Source of the DNA: Aldrovandia affinis
Lineage: Eukaryota > Chordata > Actinopteri > Notacanthiformes > Halosauridae
Direction: 5' to 3'
Assembly: GCA_029706075.1 (NCBI GenBank)
Contig: JAINUG010000370.1
Span: 301,001 to 365,000 of the forward strand
DNA: 64,000 nucleotides
The translations under genes and the position numbers were made by a program. Shown piece by piece: positions 30,238-42,660 of this stretch. Positions within the stretch are counted from its first letter, which is position 1, and each line of letters opens with the position of its first letter. The notes under the pieces are model-generated. The model did not search any database and had not been told where the DNA came from. It worked only from the letters and a program-made list of their open reading frames with translations.

Positions 30238-30475
30238 TTAACATATGTACGTGTTCAGGAGTGAGTCGCGTGCGCAGTCTGTTGTAGTCTGTGAGCCGGT
30301 AGCTGCGAACACCCGTTCTTGAGTATTCACAAGTGTAATGTGGTACCCTGGCTCAAGGTAATTGATTAGCTGCCGAAAGCCTTCGCTGTCCCTGATTGGC
30401 ATCATGTTGTTTTCTATCATTTTGCACACTCTCTGTGTGATTTCCTCTGACCGCTGTGCGTCACACTTTCTTTCC
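30238..30475 (-). pseudogene. hAT/ZBED-type transposase fragment, mirror of the 16.1-kb copy
   Basis: The same EGFRQLINYLEPGYHI phrase as the left arm, then divergence. It moved with the inverted duplication and is not a gene. Confidence 0.6.
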
Positions 30476-31312
30476 CTGTGCTACCGCTACGATGCACAGC
30501 TGCCAACAATGATGTCTATTGCAGTGTTACCACATTGATCTCTTGCACCAACAATGATTAATCTTGCCATATAGAAATGCACTTTTTGTAAGTCACTCTG
30601 GATAAGAGCGTTTGCTAAATGCATAAAATGTCAAAATGCCAAATGTCTAACCGCTAGCATCGAAGGAATTGGCATCTCTAATCCCTAACTACAGGAGGTT
30701 CCAGTTGGTAACTGGAGTCTCTGGTGCCATATTACAGTTTACAGATATCTGATGATGATCTGATCCGATATATATTTAATTATATATAATTATATATATA
30801 TAAAAATTAATACCCTTATCCCCGCTCTGCAATGGATTGGTCCAGGGTGTATTCCTGCCTCTCACCCAATGCATGCTGGGATAGCCTCCAGCCCCCCCGC
30901 GACCCTGACCAGGAGTAAGCGAGTTAGATCATTAATTAATTAATTTAACCCCCTATATTTCCCTTTTCTTCCAATTTGTAATTCCGAATCATCCAAAGCC
31001 TTCCAAATTTGTAAGCCTGTCTCATCACTGCAATTTAAACCTGGGAGACATGGAACATGTGACACACCAGACACATTTTGTTCTGGCTCAAAACATATTG
31101 TTAGTATACAAGTGGTGTGAAACATAATACTCTATTTTCTTGATTAAAATGTTAATGCTCTTCGTTCTAATTCACTATAGCATTTGACAGCAGCATTTAT
31201 TCATGATTACCTGTCAGTCTCATAATCTTCATTCTCAAAGGCTTGTATGAAAAAATTCTGATCTCCAGTTTGGGAAAACCGGGGCTTCTTGTCATTATCC
31301 TCCTCCCTCCTC

Positions 31313-32001
31313 CCTCTCTTCATCCCCCTGCATTCATTCTGAAGAGCAGGAACACCCCCTCTCAAGTAAAATAAAAAATAAGTTATTTTCCATTCTGTGT
31401 CCTTGCCGTGAATCATTGAAATGCCTGCAGTTTTAGCAGCAAAGTCTTTAAGATTTGGAAAAACCAGGCGACAGATATAAGGCCTTTAATGAAATAATTT
31501 CATTAAAGGCCAATTATACAGTCTGAGTGGCATGCGTGCGTGTGTGTGTGTGTGTGTCAGCTTTAGGGTTGGTTGCTTCTTTAGTCCGCCATACTTCCGT
31601 ATTCTAGGAGGTTCAGGTTGGAAACAGGAGGTTCCTCTGCTGCTCGTGTTGCTGTGCCAGCTATGGATGTTCTGCTTAGTTTAGTTCTACAGAATGTCTA
31701 ACCTGGAACCCAAATAATAATTGAGCATATATATATGGCAATAATAATATGACCATAATACACTATTAATAGAAAAAGGCTATTTTGAAAAGAATAAAAG
31801 ATTGGGGGGTTAAGTATCAGCTTAGGAAATTGCATATTCGAAACTAATTCTCTTATTTTCTGTAATGTGCTATACGACGCATTTCCTATAGAAAGAGGTT
31901 ACTTTTTTCCATTGATTCAGTTATTGACTGGCAGGTGAAATCAGTGGGGGCGTAATTGTTGACAGTCTGGACACCTGATCACTGAAAGTAAACCATATAT
32001 G
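31313..32001 (+). repeat. Second copy of the tubulin 3' flank (segment A2)
   Basis: From CTCTTCATCCCCCTGCATTC onward it repeats 29720-30200 (same orientation) and then continues to the AACCATATAT at 32001 that matches the left arm at about 16806. It is joined to segment B at a CCTCCTCCC-rich junction near 31300. Confidence 0.8.
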
Positions 32002-32624
32002 GAAAACGAAGAGTTCAACGACAGAGCAATTGTCAATGAGCCAAACCTGCATTGTGTTAAAACAAGTTTGAGGAAAACAATCATGGTAGAACTTACACAC
32101 ATGCTTTCAACAACCTTCATTGTTCATGAGATTGGCTGTAACAAAAACCAGTATACACAGCACAGCCAGAACTGAGTTTGACAACCACCGCTGTAAATAT
32201 CCAGCTGTATAAATAGATTGTAGATACGTATAAATGTAAATGTATATCTCTGTATGTACTGCAACATTTCATGGAGTATAAACATACTACATTTAAATGC
32301 ACAGGAAAAAAACTATGAACAGCAGCAGGCTGGCTATGAACAAGATATGAGTGTGTCAGCAGACAAACTCTGTGTCCTCCATGGAAAGCAGCAGAAACAT
32401 TACAGCTGTGCTACAACATCGACTCTCCTATACAGGTCCTCACATCAAGGCCTCACTTGGCAGTACATCACGGGGCATGATGTCACGTGACACCAATGAA
32501 TAGCCACACATAGATATTCTCTAAAAGCCATAAAGCACTTAGCTTATACAATGGCAAAGAGAGTTTTCACATAAGTGACCAGTACATAGTGCATACCGGG
32601 GGAGGAGTGGGAACAGCAGGTAAT

Positions 32625-32735
32625 AGTATGGGGATGGGGGGGGGGCGGGGGGGGGGCGGGGGCTGGAGGGGTGGCAGACAGGGCAGCTCGAGAGCTTGAG
32701 AGTTGGGGCGGGGGCCGGGGCGGGGGCGGGGGGTG
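32625..32735 (+). repeat. G-rich tract, possible G-quadruplex
   Basis: Runs of 4 to 11 G separated by single C, A or T (for example GGGGGCGGGGGGGGGGCGGG and GGGGCCGGGGCGGGGGCGGG) fulfil the usual four-run rule several times. Confidence 0.8.
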
Positions 32736-33278
32736 GGTTCAGTAGATGAGAACTGATTTGCATAAAGCGCACCAACATATTTTCCCGATTTATTTTCATG
32801 CAAATAGCGGACGTTATAAATGGATAAGTCTAAGCCCACAGATGAAACTTTATTACATCTCTCCGAAGTTGCAGCAAAATGATCCAATCACACGTCAGCT
32901 GCTATGGCTCCTCCTAAGCCTTTGCTGCTCTGGCTGTATTACCTCACAGAAAAACAAGGTTGAGACAGTCTTTGGTGCCCGGACCCCATGCGGTTCTCTC
33001 CGAGATTAAAATTCCAGTCTCTGTACATACAGCGCAGCGTTTGAGTTTTATTCCCAGATTCCTACACGCGCGCACACACACACACACACACACCCACCCC
33101 TGTCCTTTGTGCGGTCTTGAAACAGAAGCAGAAAACAGCACGTCGTTTGCAACATTTATTTTGTGCAGTAATATTTTCTGGTTTTCCTCCTCCAGTACAG
33201 AAAGGACACATTCACAACACTTTAATCATTCACTGTGAACACTCCCCCATGGAGGCAGTTTATCCAGTAATACTAAGC

Positions 33279-33319
<41 letters not shown>

Positions 33320-34019
33320 ACGCAAGCTTGTGCATGTGAGTTTGAGCTGTGTCTAGGTATGCGTCTGTGTGCATGTGTGTGCATACGTACATCGGTGTGC
33401 ACATGCGTCTGTGTGTTCGCATGCTTGTGTGTGTGTGCATGTGTGTGTGTTTGAGCATGAGCAAGTCAGTTCAGCTTGGGGGGTGGGGGGGGGGTGGGGG
33501 GATGGGTAGATGATCACCAGCAAGAGGAATATAGTGAGTACCTAATCATTGCACATAAATACAGTGGTAAAACAATAAAATACATTGATAAAAACGATTA
33601 ATGAGACATTAAACTCTGTGTTGCTATTTTGGAATGCGTTGTAAATCACGATACATTATAATATTCATTGTCAAACCAGTGTAAACAACAATTTTTTTGG
33701 TTCTTAAAGATTAGTAATGATTCCATTATTGTGCCATATTAGCAGTATTTGTTTTTAAGGACATTTCACTAAACCAGTCCATTTGAGTCATAGCGAGACT
33801 GGCAGAAACAAACTGCAGCAAAGTCCTAGGCAGCGTACTTTCACCTGTACAGGATGAAAGTCTCCCACTCAGGTAAATATGAATTGAACAGTGACCTACA
33901 TGACCCATCTGGCCAGATTAATAGCAAAATAGACAAGTCACCTGTGCAGGAAAATGTTCATCGCTCCCCTGACCACCCTCATGTTGATAAGCGCATCACC
34001 TGACCACAATATTAAGCAA

Positions 34020-34205
34020 TGTCATGTGTACAGGTAAATGTTGAGAAGTGTATCACCCATACAGGTTAATGTTCAGTAGTGAATCGCCAGTGCAGGTACA
34101 TTTTGAGTCGTGTCCCACCTACGGTAATTGTTCAGTAGTGTATCAACCTCTACAGGTAAATGTTGAGTAGTGTATCAACCTCTACAGGTAAATGTTGAGT
34201 AGTGC
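34020..34205 (+). repeat. Minisatellite, about five units of 33-36 bp
   Basis: Units of TACAGGTAAATGTTGAGTAG with TGTATCAACCTC; the last two are nearly identical and the outer ones are diverged. Confidence 0.75.
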
Positions 34206-34729
34206 TACAGGTCTCAGAGCATAAATAGTGGTTCACATGTAAACCTAAACGGTTTGAAATGGAAGACGTATCCCACATTGTATGCCTGATAATAGCATAA
34301 TTCATCCACGAATACAAAATCATTTGTAGTCAATATAAACTCTAGTCCTCGTAATAGTATATATTAATCAAGCGCTGGAAGAGAAATATCTTGCAGTGTA
34401 AGTACCGGTAATTAAACAGCATACCGAGCTATTGTGAGCAAAGAGAGCCACAGTACAGTACAACAACCTTTCTGTCGTCCCGGTTTCTGTATGTGACTCC
34501 TTCTCTATTAACTACACGAGCACGCAAACTCCCACTCGCTCTCTAAATCGGTTAGCCGAAAGGGGGCATCTCTCTGGCCCATAGCCAGCTCCAAGGCCTT
34601 GTGTTTGGGGTTGGTCAATCAGTAAATCACGTCCGGTGGCAGGGGGCTTATTTCCGGAGGCTTCGAGGGCGATGCGGATTTCAGCGGTCCGCCGCGAAGC
34701 CGCGCGATGTGGGGCTGAAGGTGGAGGGG

Positions 34730-37700
34730 TCAGATGAGGCGCTCCTCCTTGGGCAGTTTGAGAGCGTCGGGCGCCTGCTCGCTGCGCGTGCCCGTCTGCT
34801 CCTCGCTGCTGGGCCGGTACGTCCCCTCCGTCTGCCGCTTCTTCTTCACCCGCAGCAGAACCACAGCCGCCACGCCCGCTATCGCCAGGAGACCCAGGAT
34901 CACCGTGGGGGCCACGATGGCCGCAACGTTGGGCCCCTGGAACCAGAGGGGGCCACAAGAGTCAGAGTCAGATACGGCCAGCGCACGGGCTACCCGCTAA
35001 CCCGACTAACGGGGTGAGCGACTGACCCAATTGATTGTCTGTGTGGGTGATTGACCGACAGTGACTGGCTGGTTTTCTGGGCTACGGCTCTGGGCTAAGT
35101 TTGATTGATTGATTGAATTTATTAGAAAGAATGTTAAAATACCACTTCACCATTTGGTGGTGTAACGAGGATAAAAACACAAAAAGCTGTTATTTCCATT
35201 GTGGTCCTCTTTTTGGCCAGCTGGTAGAGTAGTGGTGGAGGTGGGCTGGTAGAGTAGTTGGAGGTGGGCTCTGTGGAGTTTTCCTCTGCAGCAGGGTTAG
35301 AGAGAAAAATCGTTAAAAGATATCAGTCACATCCAGGGGTTGCTCCCTTCTGTTTGGGAATTGCAGTGTGAATACAAAACAACATTTGAAAAAAATATAT
35401 ATATATTATTGTTAGGCAGGCAGTGTGGTATAATGGTTAGGGAACTGGGCTTGTAATGTTAAGGTTGCAGGTTCAATCCCCAGGTGGGACACTGCTGTTG
35501 TACCCTTGAGAAAGGTACTTAACCTGAATTGCTTCAGTTAATATCCAGCTGTATAAATGGATTGTAAAGAAATGTAAACTGTAAGTCGCTCTGGATAAGA
35601 GTGTCTGCTAAATGCCTGTAATGTAATGTAATGTAATGAAGAGTGGGAAAACAATTATTGTTGTTTCTGAAGAGTTGTGACAGGCGAGGCACAAGCTGCT
35701 GAGGGTTTTAGTTGCTGAAGAGCTCACCGTTTCAAACCTGCACGGTCCTGAATGCGGAGATCAAGTCAATATTGTGTTTCGCTTACCGAGCGTCCATTTA
35801 CCTGCACATTTGTGGCTGTGAGCGTCGCCCTAACTGAAGCCCGCAAGATGACAAGATTTTCGTTCGGCGTGCAAAACAGACTCCACAATTAACGGCTTAT
35901 GAGTACCATCTGAAACTTTTCAAGGAATTTCACAACCTAGACTTAAATGTGCAGCATCACCAGTGGTCTGATGACCTCACAATAGACACTTCCTTTTTAG
36001 GGCTAAAGACTAGAATGTCCACACTTGCCTCCGTGGGGCGTCGCTACCAAAACGGGAGGAGCGATGACTGAGGTATTTGTAGTGGATTGACTTACGCACA
36101 CTCCCTTATTGTGAACAGGATAATGCCACTTATGCCACTGGTGTTTTCCCAACAGTGTGAGTCACATAAGAGGGGGAGTCGGGGGCCAAACCAGCAAGTC
36201 CAGAGTGCGATGCAAGAACACACACCCTGAGGGGAGTTGGGACACACGCACGCACATGCAAACGCACATGTGCACGGATAAACGGTTTGGATTTTTCAGA
36301 CGCCCAAAGGAGACGGAGGATCCAGTGAGCAGGTGCTCCATGAGACTCAGTGATCGTGTGGAGTAACCGGCATAGTGTGAGGCGTGCCCAAACATGCCCA
36401 TGTGCGCCAGAAGGGGAAAAAAACGACACAGAATGCCTACCTTCGCTGGATTCGGCCACAGCGCAGCCAGGACAACGTGCACTGAACTAACCCAGCTTCC
36501 CTCACACGGCCCAACGCTCATACTGTAAACACTTATACAGGTAACTGCCTAAATAAAGGGAACACTTGAGTGAATTAAGGGTTCTGTTATGGGTGAGGAG
36601 CATTTTCTGTTATGGTGCCATTTGAGAAAAGAAAACAGCATTTTCCTGGTATGGTTTAGGTCAATTGGATACTTTTTATTTATTTTCCCAAACCAAGCCC
36701 CTTGAAAGAGCGCAAAGTAAATGGAAATAAATACAAAGCCATTCAAAGTGATCACCTTCATCCTGTGGTGAAGCATTTATATCCTGATGGGAGTGGTCTC
36801 TTCCAGGATGACAATGCCCCCCCATCCACAAGGCACGAGTGGCCACTGAGTAATGAGCATGAAAACAATCTAAACAGACTAGCAGACACCCTTATCTCGC
36901 TAAACTTAAAGTATCATTTATATATGCAGCTAGCGTTTTTTACATCTATTTATTTATTTATTGGCTTGCAATCTTGCTTGCTAAGCCTGTTTATCAACCT
37001 ATCTGAATAGTTGTGTAGAACCTCACAGTGATTTTGCCCAAGAAGTCCTTTCCAGGATCTACCCTGAGTCTGCACATGGAGAACAAAACAAACACTCAAA
37101 CAAACACAAGCAGTGAAGCAGCTCTCTCTCTCTCATCTTTACAATCCAAGGCAAGTAACAGCAAAGACAAGGGGTGTCCAATCGTATCCGAAAAGGGGCC
37201 GGTGCGGGTGCAGGCTTTTGTCCCGGCCCAGCGCTACAGTGCCTGATTCAATTTGTCAACGAATCATGGTCTTCAATCAAGATCTTCATTAGTTGAATCA
37301 GGTGTTCTAGCGCTGGGCTTGAACAAAAAGACCTGCACCTTCGAGCCATATCTACGGGCTTTCAGTATGGAAGGTCAAGTTTTAGTTGTGCTTTTGTGCA
37401 TTAGGGCTGGAATCAATTTAATGGTATGATCGAATGCTATTTTCAAAACATATGTAAGCCCTGAGAATGTTCTTTGGTTGGAGTTTTAAATCATTCACGT
37501 TTACTTCCTTTTCGGTTTGGACAGTGAGGGGGGTAAAATCCCTGGGCGTGCCTTTTCTGCTGCAGTTAACTTCACGCGGAAGTCCAAATGACCTTAATCA
37601 CTGCAACTCGGCGCTGTCCAAACCCGTAAGGGGGTGACGAAAGCTTGAGCTCTTGGTCTGGCACGGTAGACCTCAGACAGAGCTGCAGCTCACCAGCGAA

Positions 37701-39060
37701 CTGGGAACAACTGGGGAGAGCACGTGCGTTTTATCAGGTGTTGCTGCACGAGGTGGTAAGTCAGTCACTGCTGACACAGTGCACACACCATTGTCTCCGC
37801 TTTTAGAGGAAATAAACCCAGGGAAAGCATTTGTTTGGACACACCACAAACATTTACCAACCAGCACATTCAATCAATTTTACTTTCAAACAGTACTAGT
37901 TATTTTTTTCAGAAAACCTTTTAAAGTTTTCATTTGAATAATGAAAGAACAACACAATATGCCCTTGAGCATTTCAAAGGCTTGAAGAGCAGTGGTTAAT
38001 AATTCGCCTGGACAAACAGTCTCTTGTTTGCCTGTGCAAACAAAAGTACACTTTGATAGTGGAATGGAAGAAAAGTAAGCAGTTTATCTGAGCGATTGTG
38101 GGGGGGTTAAAGTTCTGCCACAGTTGTGTTCCAAAAAAGCTACTTCATACATTTCCTGGTTGAGAGCTGAAACAAGAGTCATTCGACTGACTGAACAGAT
38201 ACCTTGCTCCAAGTGCTTAACATTCCATCTCAGCCATTGCTGATGTGAAATGTGGTCTGATTTGCTGGCTTGTTATGAATATTCATGACAGGGGGTGTGA
38301 CTGGAGACAGAACACCCTGCTGCTAGCACAGGAACGCGGGCTGCTCAAGTGCCTCCTCTTACCGACTGACCGGAACCCTCCTCCATATGGAAGTGTGGAG
38401 GACGGACAGAACATAGAGCGCAATGTCTGTTCGGTGAATAGAAAGCCTTCGTTGATACCCACTCCTCGTTGCAATAGGTCAGAGGTCAGAGGTCGGAGGC
38501 CCCAGCTCCCCGTTGGATGAGGAAGTTGTGGTACTACTGACCCGACCCCCTGTTTAAGAGGTGGTGCCCACTCTCTGTACAATGAGACTCAAACCACCCC
38601 TCCCATGTGCAAAATGGTAGCCTCCAGGTGTACGAGCTTGTAACTCCCTGCAAGTGTGGTGTGAGGACCAAAACGTTATGGGATAGGGAAAAAAACGAAC
38701 CTTTTCCTTCCCAATGTTACAGGTATGGTACGCAGCTACCTGCAATGATGTCTATCGCTGTATTACTGCACCGATCTCTTGTGCGAACTATGATTGTTCC
38801 TACCATGTATTAATGCACATCTTGTAAGTCGCTCTGGATAAGAGCGTCTCCTAAATGCTTAAAATGTCAATGTAAATGTAGAATGAAGTGCAGTGTGGGG
38901 ACCAGGATGTGCTGGTATTGGGGGGCGGGCCTGCCGTGTCAGGACAGAACACATCAGAATACTGTGACTCACCTTGGGCGCTGGTCGCTCCGGTGACCAG
39001 CAGAAGGAGGCTCTGCAGCAGGCCAGCCGGCGAGAGTCTAAGCTGGGGGCAGCGGGCCAT
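34730..39060 (-). CDS. crb3: Crumbs homolog 3 (small apical polarity protein), incomplete model
   Basis: Signal-peptide exon 38973-39060: [20 protein letters not shown] then LVTGATSAQ, donor AAG|GTGAGT. Last exon 34730-34936: GPNVAAIV, a transmembrane stretch [19 protein letters not shown], the basic FERM-binding region [16 protein letters not shown], and the terminal PDZ ligand ERLI before the stop. Human CRB3 has [15 protein letters not shown] and ends PPEERLI, so the identification is firm. CRB3 sits in apical membranes and tight junctions and recruits PALS1/PATJ and PAR6. The first exon ends in phase 1 and the last begins in phase 0, so at least one small exon (the short glycosylated ectodomain) must lie between them. 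I could not place it. The signal exon sequence itself is not diagnostic; its place and phase are the argument. Confidence 0.85.
35412..35640 (+). mobile_element. tRNA-derived SINE with UnaL2 tail (UnaSINE-like)
   Basis: The A box lies in GTGGTATAATGGTTAGGGAA, the B box is GGTTCAATCC, the body holds AATATCCAGCTGTATAAATG, and the tail is GTAAGTCGCTCTGGATAAGA then TGTCTGCTAAATGCC with TGTAA repeats, as in eel UnaL2 and its SINEs. It looks full length. Confidence 0.88.
36545..36860 (+). mobile_element. Degraded Tc1-like transposon piece
   Basis: AACTGCCTAAATAAAGGGAA with AACACTTGAG is a Tc1-type end. The frame near 36765-36830 reads [20 protein letters not shown], the second catalytic Asp block of fish Tc1-like transposases. 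The rest is lost. Confidence 0.6.
37166..37350 (+). mobile_element. hAT-like MITE, relative of the 4.35-kb copy
   Basis: It starts AGGGGTGTCCAATCGTATCC and has inverted halves around CCGGCCCAGCGCTACAG and CTAGCGCTGGGCTTG. Flanking duplications are not clear. Confidence 0.65.
38705..38880 (+). mobile_element. SINE-like element with UnaL2-type tail
   Basis: A near copy of 17370-17540, with CAGGTATGGTACGCAGCTAC, TGATTGTTCCTACCATGTAT and GTCGCTCTGGATAAGAGCGT. Confidence 0.8.
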
Positions 39061-41410
39061 TGGTGGGCCCGTATCGGGCACAGCCCTGAGGTCGTCTCGG
39101 AAGAGCGGCGAGGCAGCGGCAGGGCATTAGGTCAAGGCCATTTCATCAGCAGCGCAGGGGAGGCGCACAGGCGGGGGCAGGGGGGCTGCCAGTACTACCA
39201 GAATTGGTTCAGGACCTTTGCATCAAACACCGGGCAAAGAGCAGAGATACAAACTTCCTGTTACCGCATGTAGAGAAGAGTGGAACCCAAATCACTCTCT
39301 CCCATCCCTCCCCCCCCCCTCCCCTTTTCTTTCTTTAAACATATTGCTCCAATGTTGCTGGCGTCGACTGATCAAAAACGGACCCTTTCCCTAGTTTGGG
39401 TCAGGGTGTACAGTTAGAAGTCTTCCTGTCAGACTAAAGGAACATTTGGAGGAGGAGATAACGGTGCACCAGCTACACGAGAGCACGAGGACGTTGCTTC
39501 TGCCCAGTCAGCCCGTGCCATAGAAACTCCCCCGCGAGATGAGTCAATTAAAATAGAGGGGCACGCCCGCCATAGACCAAAGTAAATCTCCAAATGACGG
39601 TTATAAACAGTTGGTTATAAACAGGTGGCCTGTTCCGTATTTAACCGCTAATATATCTAAGGAAATGTGTTGTTCCCCTAGATATCGGAATTTAGTATGT
39701 TATCATAAAACCGACTGTATATTTTTAACTTTCACTATTATTGTATGTGGACACATACGTCGAAAATGCAAAATGCAACTAATACATTTGGCACGCTGCA
39801 CTGCCTGTTGCACCTGCTGTTTTGAACTTTAGACGGCACACCAAAACCTTCTAAGTAAAATAATCACACACAGACACACCAAAACAGCTACGGGCAGCAT
39901 TGCTGGCTAAATGATGTCCTTCGCTATCAATCAGACTGCAATATTGTTAGAAACAGGATTACATGTAATCATGAACATACAGTTTTTATTTTAAGGTGCG
40001 CTCTCGCTCCTACGCCGTGCCAGCAACCGCCAGTATCGCCGTAACGTTAGAGATCAATGGAACCTGCCCATCGTAGCGCCGCGCTACGAACACACCAGTC
40101 GATCCACTGCTCCTCTTATTCATGGGTAAAAAAAAGTTAGTGAAAGCAGATGGAAATGACCATAAGCAAACGTACCTTTTCGCTCGAAGTCTGGGAGGTT
40201 TCGGGGGATCGTGTCATGAAAACAAAGCAATAAATTCCTTCCGTGCACCCAACAGGTCGCTTCCGCCTCACCTTAGTGGCAAACCGTGGAATCGAAACCG
40301 ACTGGAGTGTCGGGTTTATGATTAACCCGTCCAACTACAGTCCAGACATGAATATGGAAGGTTCGACCAACGCGTACGTTGTACTGAAGTGGGTAGCCGA
40401 GGTAAATGCAGTGCAAGTTGGACTATTCTTGCGATAACTCTACCTGTCAATATGTAAAACAGTTTTTTTCTCTCTCCTTCTCCTGCTGGCTGTCCCCTCG
40501 CTCCAGTGATCACGTGGTTCACGGTCTCACGTTACAATACCTGAGTTCACCAACCTGTGGCATGGGTGAGACAGACGCGCCTTTGTGTGCACTGTGAGTG
40601 GACCAGTATCACCGTGCGCCATGAAGCGATACCCACAGACAAGCGCATACAAACTCCACAACGTGAAGAAAAAAAAAATTCTAGTTGCGTGTAGTCCTAT
40701 TGGAATAGTGCTTATCAAATCTATAATAAATATGGGGTGACATTAATGTAAGTGCCGATAATACTGTTTCCGTTGCCAAAATCTGCACCCAACTGTCATA
40801 ATTTAGTGCGTGTGCAAAACAATTCGCTTGCTGTTGCGCAAATAATAACGTGCATATTTTAACCTGCTGATTGCCGAATAAAGACAGGGCTTTTCAGAAT
40901 GGCTTTTGATGTCTCGGTGTGGCGTGAGGCAGTTGCGACCTCCAGTGGGCCATCATATTCATACAACGTAATCCTTTCGGGGTGGGGGGTTACTCTGTTT
41001 TGAGGCGACTTCCAAGTTTCTTCGAATTCTTATTAACCACGGACCTGTCGCCATAGGAACTGACCTTGCACCAGCCTTTGAACAGGGGCCCGGGGCTGTA
41101 GAAGGCGGGGCCCGCAGTCGGCACGGCCCGGAACGGCCGCCATAGGCTGAAGAACAGGCACTGTCCAGACGACTCCGCCCTGTCTGTGACGTAGGCCCTG
41201 AAGGAGTACCGTGCCCGCTCACGTCTCTCCAAAGGATGTACCGTTTAGCGACGGATCCGGGATAATAAAGGTCAGCGCTGGAATCGAATGAATAATTATT
41301 GTGATATGCTGGAGCTGCAGTGGTTATATGTATATTCATAATGCATTTGTATAGTTCGTATTCAAGTTAGGACCTCCACCCTCACTCTTTCCACATTGGG
41401 GTCAAACACA

Positions 41411-41420
<10 letters not shown>
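39061..41420. other. Upstream flank of crb3, no further gene assigned
   Basis: The 5' UTR and promoter of crb3 should lie at its left edge. A CpG-rich patch at 41040-41235 carries a minus-strand frame (RARYSFRAYVTDRAESSGQC then LFFSLWRPFRAVP) ending near a donor-like AAG|GTCAGT at about 41067. I do not recognise it. Confidence 0.3.

Positions 41421-41474
<54 letters not shown>
41421..41474 (+). repeat. (CA)n microsatellite
   Basis: An uninterrupted CA run after CTCTCTCTCT. Confidence 0.95.
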
Positions 41475-41475
<1 letters not shown>

Positions 41476-42029
41476 GGAAGGTGCAATGGCTGTGTATGGC
41501 TGGTTTTATTTCAGAATCGACTGACCAAGGATATCCCCTTCTCTGGAACTGTGTCTCTTATGATTGCATTTATGACTTATTTGCTGATCTCTTACCCTTA
41601 TCAGCAGGTAATTTATACCCACAAACCAATAAAATAAAGGCACACACATATGAACAAATAGTTTGAGTGGCCTTTTGAGGCCATCACTAGACTAACAGTA
41701 AACCACTACAGTATAGAGGAGCTGTGTTAATGTACATGTGTGAGTCCTCTGTATGGTGCTATACCACTGTTCACTTTAACCCCTTGTAACTCAAGAGGTT
41801 GCTGCAAATTAGCCTCAAACCCTTAAGACCTTAATACAGCAAAAAATTAATTTAAAATATCCAGCTGTTTTTTTTATGTCAGGCAATAAGGGGTTAAAGC
41901 CTGCATTAGCCCTGACCGCTACAGAGACAGTCTCTTGTTCATTATCTTTATTTGATCTCAGACTTCTTTCTTCCTTCCTTTTTTCAAAAGTTTTTTTGTT
42001 TTCAGATTTTTCAGAATTATACCCTCTAC

Positions 42030-42352
42030 TTATTTAGATTAACCCTCCCTCACGAACTCACTGCCTGTCTCTACGGGGCAAGCTACTCTCCGAGGCCGCC
42101 AATGATCCACCTCCTTTGAGAAGGAACTCACCGACCCCCTTTCTGGAGACACCCTTACGTGCTTCACAGCGAGTTTGTGCCGACCATCCTCCCCCCTCCC
42201 TCAGAAATGCCGCTCCCGATCGAGGCTAATGGCCAGGCCTGGTCTGGCAGAGATGGGTTTCAAACCGTGTCCCTAATAGGCAGCTCACACTCATACAGAA
42301 CCAGCCAAATATGGGTGCGTTAGACCACTACGCTATCCGCTATTTTTTCTTT
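42030..42352 (-). mobile_element. tRNA-related SINE-like repeat
   Basis: On the minus strand the 5' end has an A-box-like TAGTGGTCTAACGC and a B-box-like GGTTTGAAACC about 60 bases later. The rest is GC-rich and not shared with the other SINE families here. Confidence 0.45.
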
Positions 42353-42384
42353 TATCCCAATGTGGGATGGCCAGTCGTATTACT

Positions 42385-42660
42385 AGGCCAGGGGTCGGCA
42401 ACCTGCGGCTCCATCACTGCAGGGTCCTCTTTCAGCCTTATGTTGCGGCTCCGCGTGGTTTGGGAAAATAAATAATAAGTATCCAATTGAATCGGGCGCA
42501 AAATTGGGCGCAAACATTTTTGGCGTAGCACCCCCGTCGACAGAAAATCCGAGGGGCGCAAGAATTATTTTCGCGTTGCACCCCGGTCCGCGAAATAAAT
42601 GAACTGGTCGCAGCTTTTTTTCGCGTAGCACCCCCCCATGTCTTTTACCACATACCACTG
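42385..42660. mobile_element. hAT-like fragments, one inside another
   Basis: CAGGGGTCGGCAACCTGCGG (about 42390) is a hAT-type end. From 42500 the GGGCGCAA, GCGTAGCACCCCC and GTCGACAGAAAAT blocks of the 11.4-kb family follow. Right limits are unclear. Confidence 0.6.

Larger units (their letters stand above)
32002..34729. other. Intergenic region between the palindrome and crb3
   Basis: No coding sequence is recognised. It holds G-rich tracts (32625-32735 and 33478-33502), a (CA)n run at 33070-33092, a (TG)n run at 33279-33318 with TG-rich DNA to 33455, and a minisatellite at 34020-34205. The crb3 3' UTR probably occupies the last few hundred bases. Confidence 0.5.
34937..38972. other. crb3 intron region with repeats
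   Basis: Contains an UnaL2-tailed SINE (35412-35640), a degraded Tc1-like piece (36545-36860), a hAT-like MITE (37166-37350) and a second SINE-like element (38705-38880). The missing crb3 ectodomain exon is expected here. Most frames seen are chance. Confidence 0.5.

Noticed and set aside
40990-41232. 80-aa minus-strand frame in a CpG-rich patch with a donor-like AAG|GTCAGT
   Set aside because: No family recognised, no ATG, stop just upstream and no acceptor nearby; it could be a 5' exon but I cannot support it.
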